Shown piece after piece: positions 61,219 to 64,000 of a stretch of DNA of 64,000 nucleotides. Under the pieces are notes generated by a model that saw nothing but the letters and a program-made list of their open reading frames with translations, made no database searches and had not been told where the DNA came from. This DNA is from Zea mays. Its lineage: Eukaryota > Streptophyta > Magnoliopsida > Poales > Poaceae. Position 1 is the stretch's first letter. Each line of letters starts with the position of its first letter. The position numbers were made by a program, and so were the translations under genes. The stretch is taken from the NCBI RefSeq assembly GCF_902167145.1, contig NW_023367387.1:1-64000 (forward strand), read 5' to 3'.

Positions 61219-64000
61219 ATGGCTTCGTTCAACGACCAAGCTGGAGCTGCTTCGGACCCGAAGCTGGTGCTCCCGATCACAGGTGGCTCATCCTCAGAGC
61301 CAGCTAACAAGAAACAGAAGAAGGAAGCACAGAGAAGGGTACAGCATGTTGGGGTGCAAGGACCCTTCATCAAGTCAAGATGGTCTCACATTCCTATTAC
61401 CTTTTCCCAAGAGGACCTTCAGCTCAAAGATTACCCACACAACGATGCCATGGTTATCTCTTGTGTTATCAAAGGATTTCTGGTCCACAATGTCTTGGTT
61501 GACACAGGCAGTGCAGCTGACATCATATTTGCTAAGGCCTTCAGACAAATGCAAGAGCCAGAAGATAAGATTCATGATGCTACACATCCTCTCTGTGGCT
61601 TCGGAGGAAGACAGATTATAGCACTGGGCAAGATCACCATGTCAGTGACCTTCGGGTTCATCAACAACACTAGAACCGAGCAAGTTGTGTTTGACATTGT
61701 TGACATGGAATACCCTTACAATGCAATTATTGGTTGTGGTACTCTCAATGCCTTCGAAGCAATCCTTCATCCTGCTTATCTTTGCATGAAGATACCTTCG
61801 GATCAGGGACCCATTGCTATCCATGGAAGTCAGGAAGCTGCAAGAAGGGCCGAAGGCAATTGGACTGACTCAAAAGCAATCCATAACATAGATGGAGCTG
61901 AAGCTTGTGAACAATACAAATTCAGAAGGGAGAAAGCAGCTTCAGCAGATCAGCCGAAGCCTATGCTCTTATGTGAGGACATAGCAGAGCAGAAGGTGCT
62001 GTTAGGCTCTCAATTATCCGAAGAACAGGAGAAAACCTTGATAAGGTTTTTGTTCAATAACAAAGATGTTTTTGCATGGTCAGCCAATGATTTATGCGGA
62101 GTTAATAGGGATGTTATTGAGCACTCGCTCAATGTCGATCCATCCTTCAGACCCAAAAAGCAAAGGCTTCGGAAAATGTCAGATGATAAGGCCGAAGGTG
62201 CTCACAACGAAGTCAAAAGACTCCTCAGTGCAGGAGTTATTAGAGAAGTGAAGTACCTAGAATGGCTAGCTAACACTGTTATGGTAAAAAAGGCCAATGG
62301 CAGGTGGCGAATGTGCATCGATTTTACAGATCTTAACAAGGCTTGTCCGAAGGATGAATTCCCACTACCAAGGATAGACTCTTTAGTTGATGCAGCAGCT
62401 TCTTCAGAGCTCATGAGTCTGTTAGACTGTTATTCGGGCTATCACCAAATTTGGATGAAGGAAGATGAGCCGAAGACTAGCTTCATAACTCCAAGTGGCA
62501 CTTATTGCTATCTTCGGATGCCTGAGGGGCTCAAAAACGCTGGAGGAAGTTTCAGCCGAATGACTGCAAAGGTTCTCCAATCTCAAATAGGCAGAAATGT
62601 GCTAACTTATGTTGATGACATCATTGTCAAAAGCACGAAGCAGGAGAATCATATTGCTGATCTGCAGGAGACCTTCGCCAGTTTCAGGCAAGCTGGCTTA
62701 AAGTTAAACCCAGAAAAATGCGTCTTCGGAGTGAAGAAGGGGAAATTTCTTGGATGCTTGGTTTCAACAAAGGGAATTGAAGCTAATCCAAGTAAAATTG
62801 AAGCTATACTTCGGATGGAGCCACCAACTACAAAGAAGGGGGCTCAAAGATTGACAGGAAGATTGGCATCTCTCAATAGATTCATATCCAGATCAGCAGA
62901 GAGAAACTTACCATTCTTCGAAGTGCTGAAATCAGCCGAAGTCTTTCAATGGGGACCACTCCAGCAGAAGGCCTTCGAAGAGCTGAAACAGTATTTAATA
63001 GATCTAACAACATTGACTCCACCAATGCCAGGGGCTCCTTTATTATTATATGTGGCAGCTTCGCACTCAGCGGTAAGTGCAGCGCTTGTCCAGGAGAAGC
63101 TTGATGGTCAAGTCAAAAGGCAGGCCCCAATATATTTTGTTTCCGAGGTTCTTAGTTTATCAAAGAAAAATTATACAGAGTTGGAGAAGGTACTGTATGC
63201 TGTCTTGATGGCCTCCAGGAAGCTTCGGCACTATTTCCAAGCTTACAACATAATTGTTCCTTCATCACAACCTCTGAAGGATATTATGAGGAACCGAGAA
63301 GCTACTGGAAGGATTGGAAAATGGGCTGCAGAGCTCAATGAATTTTGTATTGAATATGTTCATAGATCTTCGATTCAGTCACAGGCGCTGGCAGACTTTA
63401 TTGCTGATTGGACGCCAGGGGCTCAAGAGGAGGAAACGAATAAAGACAACGAAGCCTGGACAGTGTTTTGTGATGGATCTTGGGGAACCTTCGGAGCAGG
63501 AGCGGCTGCTGTGTTGGTTTCACCTTCCAAAGTCAAAACTTGTTATGCGGCAAAGCTTGATTTTAATTGCACAAATAACATTGCTGAGTACGAAGCATTG
63601 ATTCTAGGTCTTCGGAAGTTAAAAGCAATGGGAATCAGAAGGGCCATACTTAAAACTGATTCCCAGGTTGTTTCGGGTCATATTGACAAGAGTTGCAAGG
63701 CTAAGGATCCGAAGCTTGAAAAATATCTGGATATGGTTCGAAGAGTTGAAGCTTCCTTCGAAGGGTTTTCTGTCAAAAATATCCCTCGAGGACAAAATGA
63801 GCATGCTGATTTGCTAGCTAAGTCAGCATCACAGGGGCTGCCTTTACCTTCGGATGTGTTCTTCGAAACAATAAAAGCACCTTCGGTGGAACTTCTTGAA
63901 AGAGCAGTCCTTAACATATCTCCTGTTTTTAGCGAAGATTGGAGAACCGAGATCATCTCTTACCTTCAGGGTAAATTCCTTTCAGATGACGAAGCTTATA
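61219..64000 (+). CDS. Tat-lineage Pol polyprotein, partial (927 codons, no gag ahead)
   Basis: The ATG at 61219 (MASFNDQAGAASDPK) opens a frame that I read codon by codon through most of the window and which is still open at the edge. It holds a protease with DTGS at residues 95-98. The RT (~350-540) includes WRMCIDFTDLNKACPKD, LLDCYSGYHQI and YVDD at 464-467. The first RNase H (~600-720) appears degenerate, reading LLLYVAASHSA where the first catalytic Asp is expected. A second RNase H follows with D752, E790 and D814 and a final HAD motif. Two RNase H domains, the second archaeal-like, are a known Tat-lineage feature. Integrase should follow beyond 64000. No gag lies between the LTR and this frame, which is unusual. 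Confidence 0.9.
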   Translation, partial: MASFNDQAGAASDPKLVLPITGGSSSEPANKKQKKEAQRRVQHVGVQGPFIKSRWSHIPITFSQEDLQLKDYPHNDAMVISCVIKGFLVHNVLVDTGSAADIIFAKAFRQMQEPEDKIHDATHPLCGFGGRQIIALGKITMSVTFGFINNTRTEQVVFDIVDMEYPYNAIIGCGTLNAFEAILHPAYLCMKIPSDQGPIAIHGSQEAARRAEGNWTDSKAIHNIDGAEACEQYKFRREKAASADQPKPMLLCEDIAEQKVLLGSQLSEEQEKTLIRFLFNNKDVFAWSANDLCGVNRDVIEHSLNVDPSFRPKKQRLRKMSDDKAEGAHNEVKRLLSAGVIREVKYLEWLANTVMVKKANGRWRMCIDFTDLNKACPKDEFPLPRIDSLVDAAASSELMSLLDCYSGYHQIWMKEDEPKTSFITPSGTYCYLRMPEGLKNAGGSFSRMTAKVLQSQIGRNVLTYVDDIIVKSTKQENHIADLQETFASFRQAGLKLNPEKCVFGVKKGKFLGCLVSTKGIEANPSKIEAILRMEPPTTKKGAQRLTGRLASLNRFISRSAERNLPFFEVLKSAEVFQWGPLQQKAFEELKQYLIDLTTLTPPMPGAPLLLYVAASHSAVSAALVQEKLDGQVKRQAPIYFVSEVLSLSKKNYTELEKVLYAVLMASRKLRHYFQAYNIIVPSSQPLKDIMRNREATGRIGKWAAELNEFCIEYVHRSSIQSQALADFIADWTPGAQEEETNKDNEAWTVFCDGSWGTFGAGAAAVLVSPSKVKTCYAAKLDFNCTNNIAEYEALILGLRKLKAMGIRRAILKTDSQVVSGHIDKSCKAKDPKLEKYLDMVRRVEASFEGFSVKNIPRGQNEHADLLAKSASQGLPLPSDVFFETIKAPSVELLERAVLNISPVFSEDWRTEIISYLQGKFLSDDEAY

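Larger units (their letters stand above)
60584..64000 (+). mobile_element. 5' part of a cinful-like Ty3/gypsy (Tat lineage) element
   Basis: The TGTTGGG start lies inside a K180 monomer after CCCAT, the predicted target duplication. A 592-bp LTR, a primer-binding site, a 31-bp further leader and an open pol follow. The element runs off the window, so integrase, the 3' LTR and the right target site are not seen. The family name is from the LTR and protein resemblance to zeon/cinful elements and is tentative. Confidence 0.85.

Noticed and set aside
61283..63601. Short plus- and minus-strand frames in the cinful-like pol region
   Set aside because: The real frame starts at 61219 and stays open to the window edge with protease, RT and RNase H motifs. 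The short frames are in other phases.

Overview
The window is nuclear heterochromatin from maize (Zea mays) or a very close relative. About 45 kb of the 64 kb consists of tandem ~180-bp monomers that I recognise as the maize knob repeat K180. The rest is three LTR retrotransposons of maize-typical families. I recognise no host gene, tRNA, rRNA, CRISPR array or bacterial feature. I also see no obvious TR-1 (350-bp) knob repeat, centromeric satellite or telomere repeat. Here the monomer is called forward when it reads TGGTCTCCACCAGAAATCC on the + strand.

Layout. (1) 1-14441: K180 block 1, mostly reverse, with six short forward islands and at least one 1.27-kb segmental tandem duplication. (2) 14442-22692: a degenerate Ty1/copia Sirevirus of the Ji/Opie type. 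It has a full 5' LTR, an open gag, a pol broken by a stop and a frame change, multiple polypurine tracts, and a 3' LTR cut down to about 120 bp. (3) 22693-41746: K180 block 2, almost entirely forward, with higher-order repeats and one ~70-bp reverse patch. The orientation switch of the whole array coincides with the Sirevirus. (4) 41747-49110: a complete, young Ty3/gypsy element of the zeon type. It has 642-bp LTRs differing at 4 positions and a TGATC target duplication. It carries gag but no pol, plus a large antisense gene for which I infer three exons and its own TATA box. (5) 49111-60583: K180 block 3, forward, with a four-copy higher-order repeat. (6) 60584 to the window edge: the 5' part of a second Tat-lineage gypsy element (cinful-like). 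Here pol starts 44 bp after the LTR with no gag in front.

How the parts fit. The K180 array is the substrate, and its internal duplications and inversions record unequal exchange and microhomology-mediated repair. The two gypsy elements are complementary in coding content (gag plus antisense gene versus protease/RT/RNase H) and share nearly the same leader and primer-binding site. This suggests they could be mobilised together in trans. The short open frames throughout the K180 arrays are a by-product of a 180-bp (60-codon) period and are not annotated as genes.
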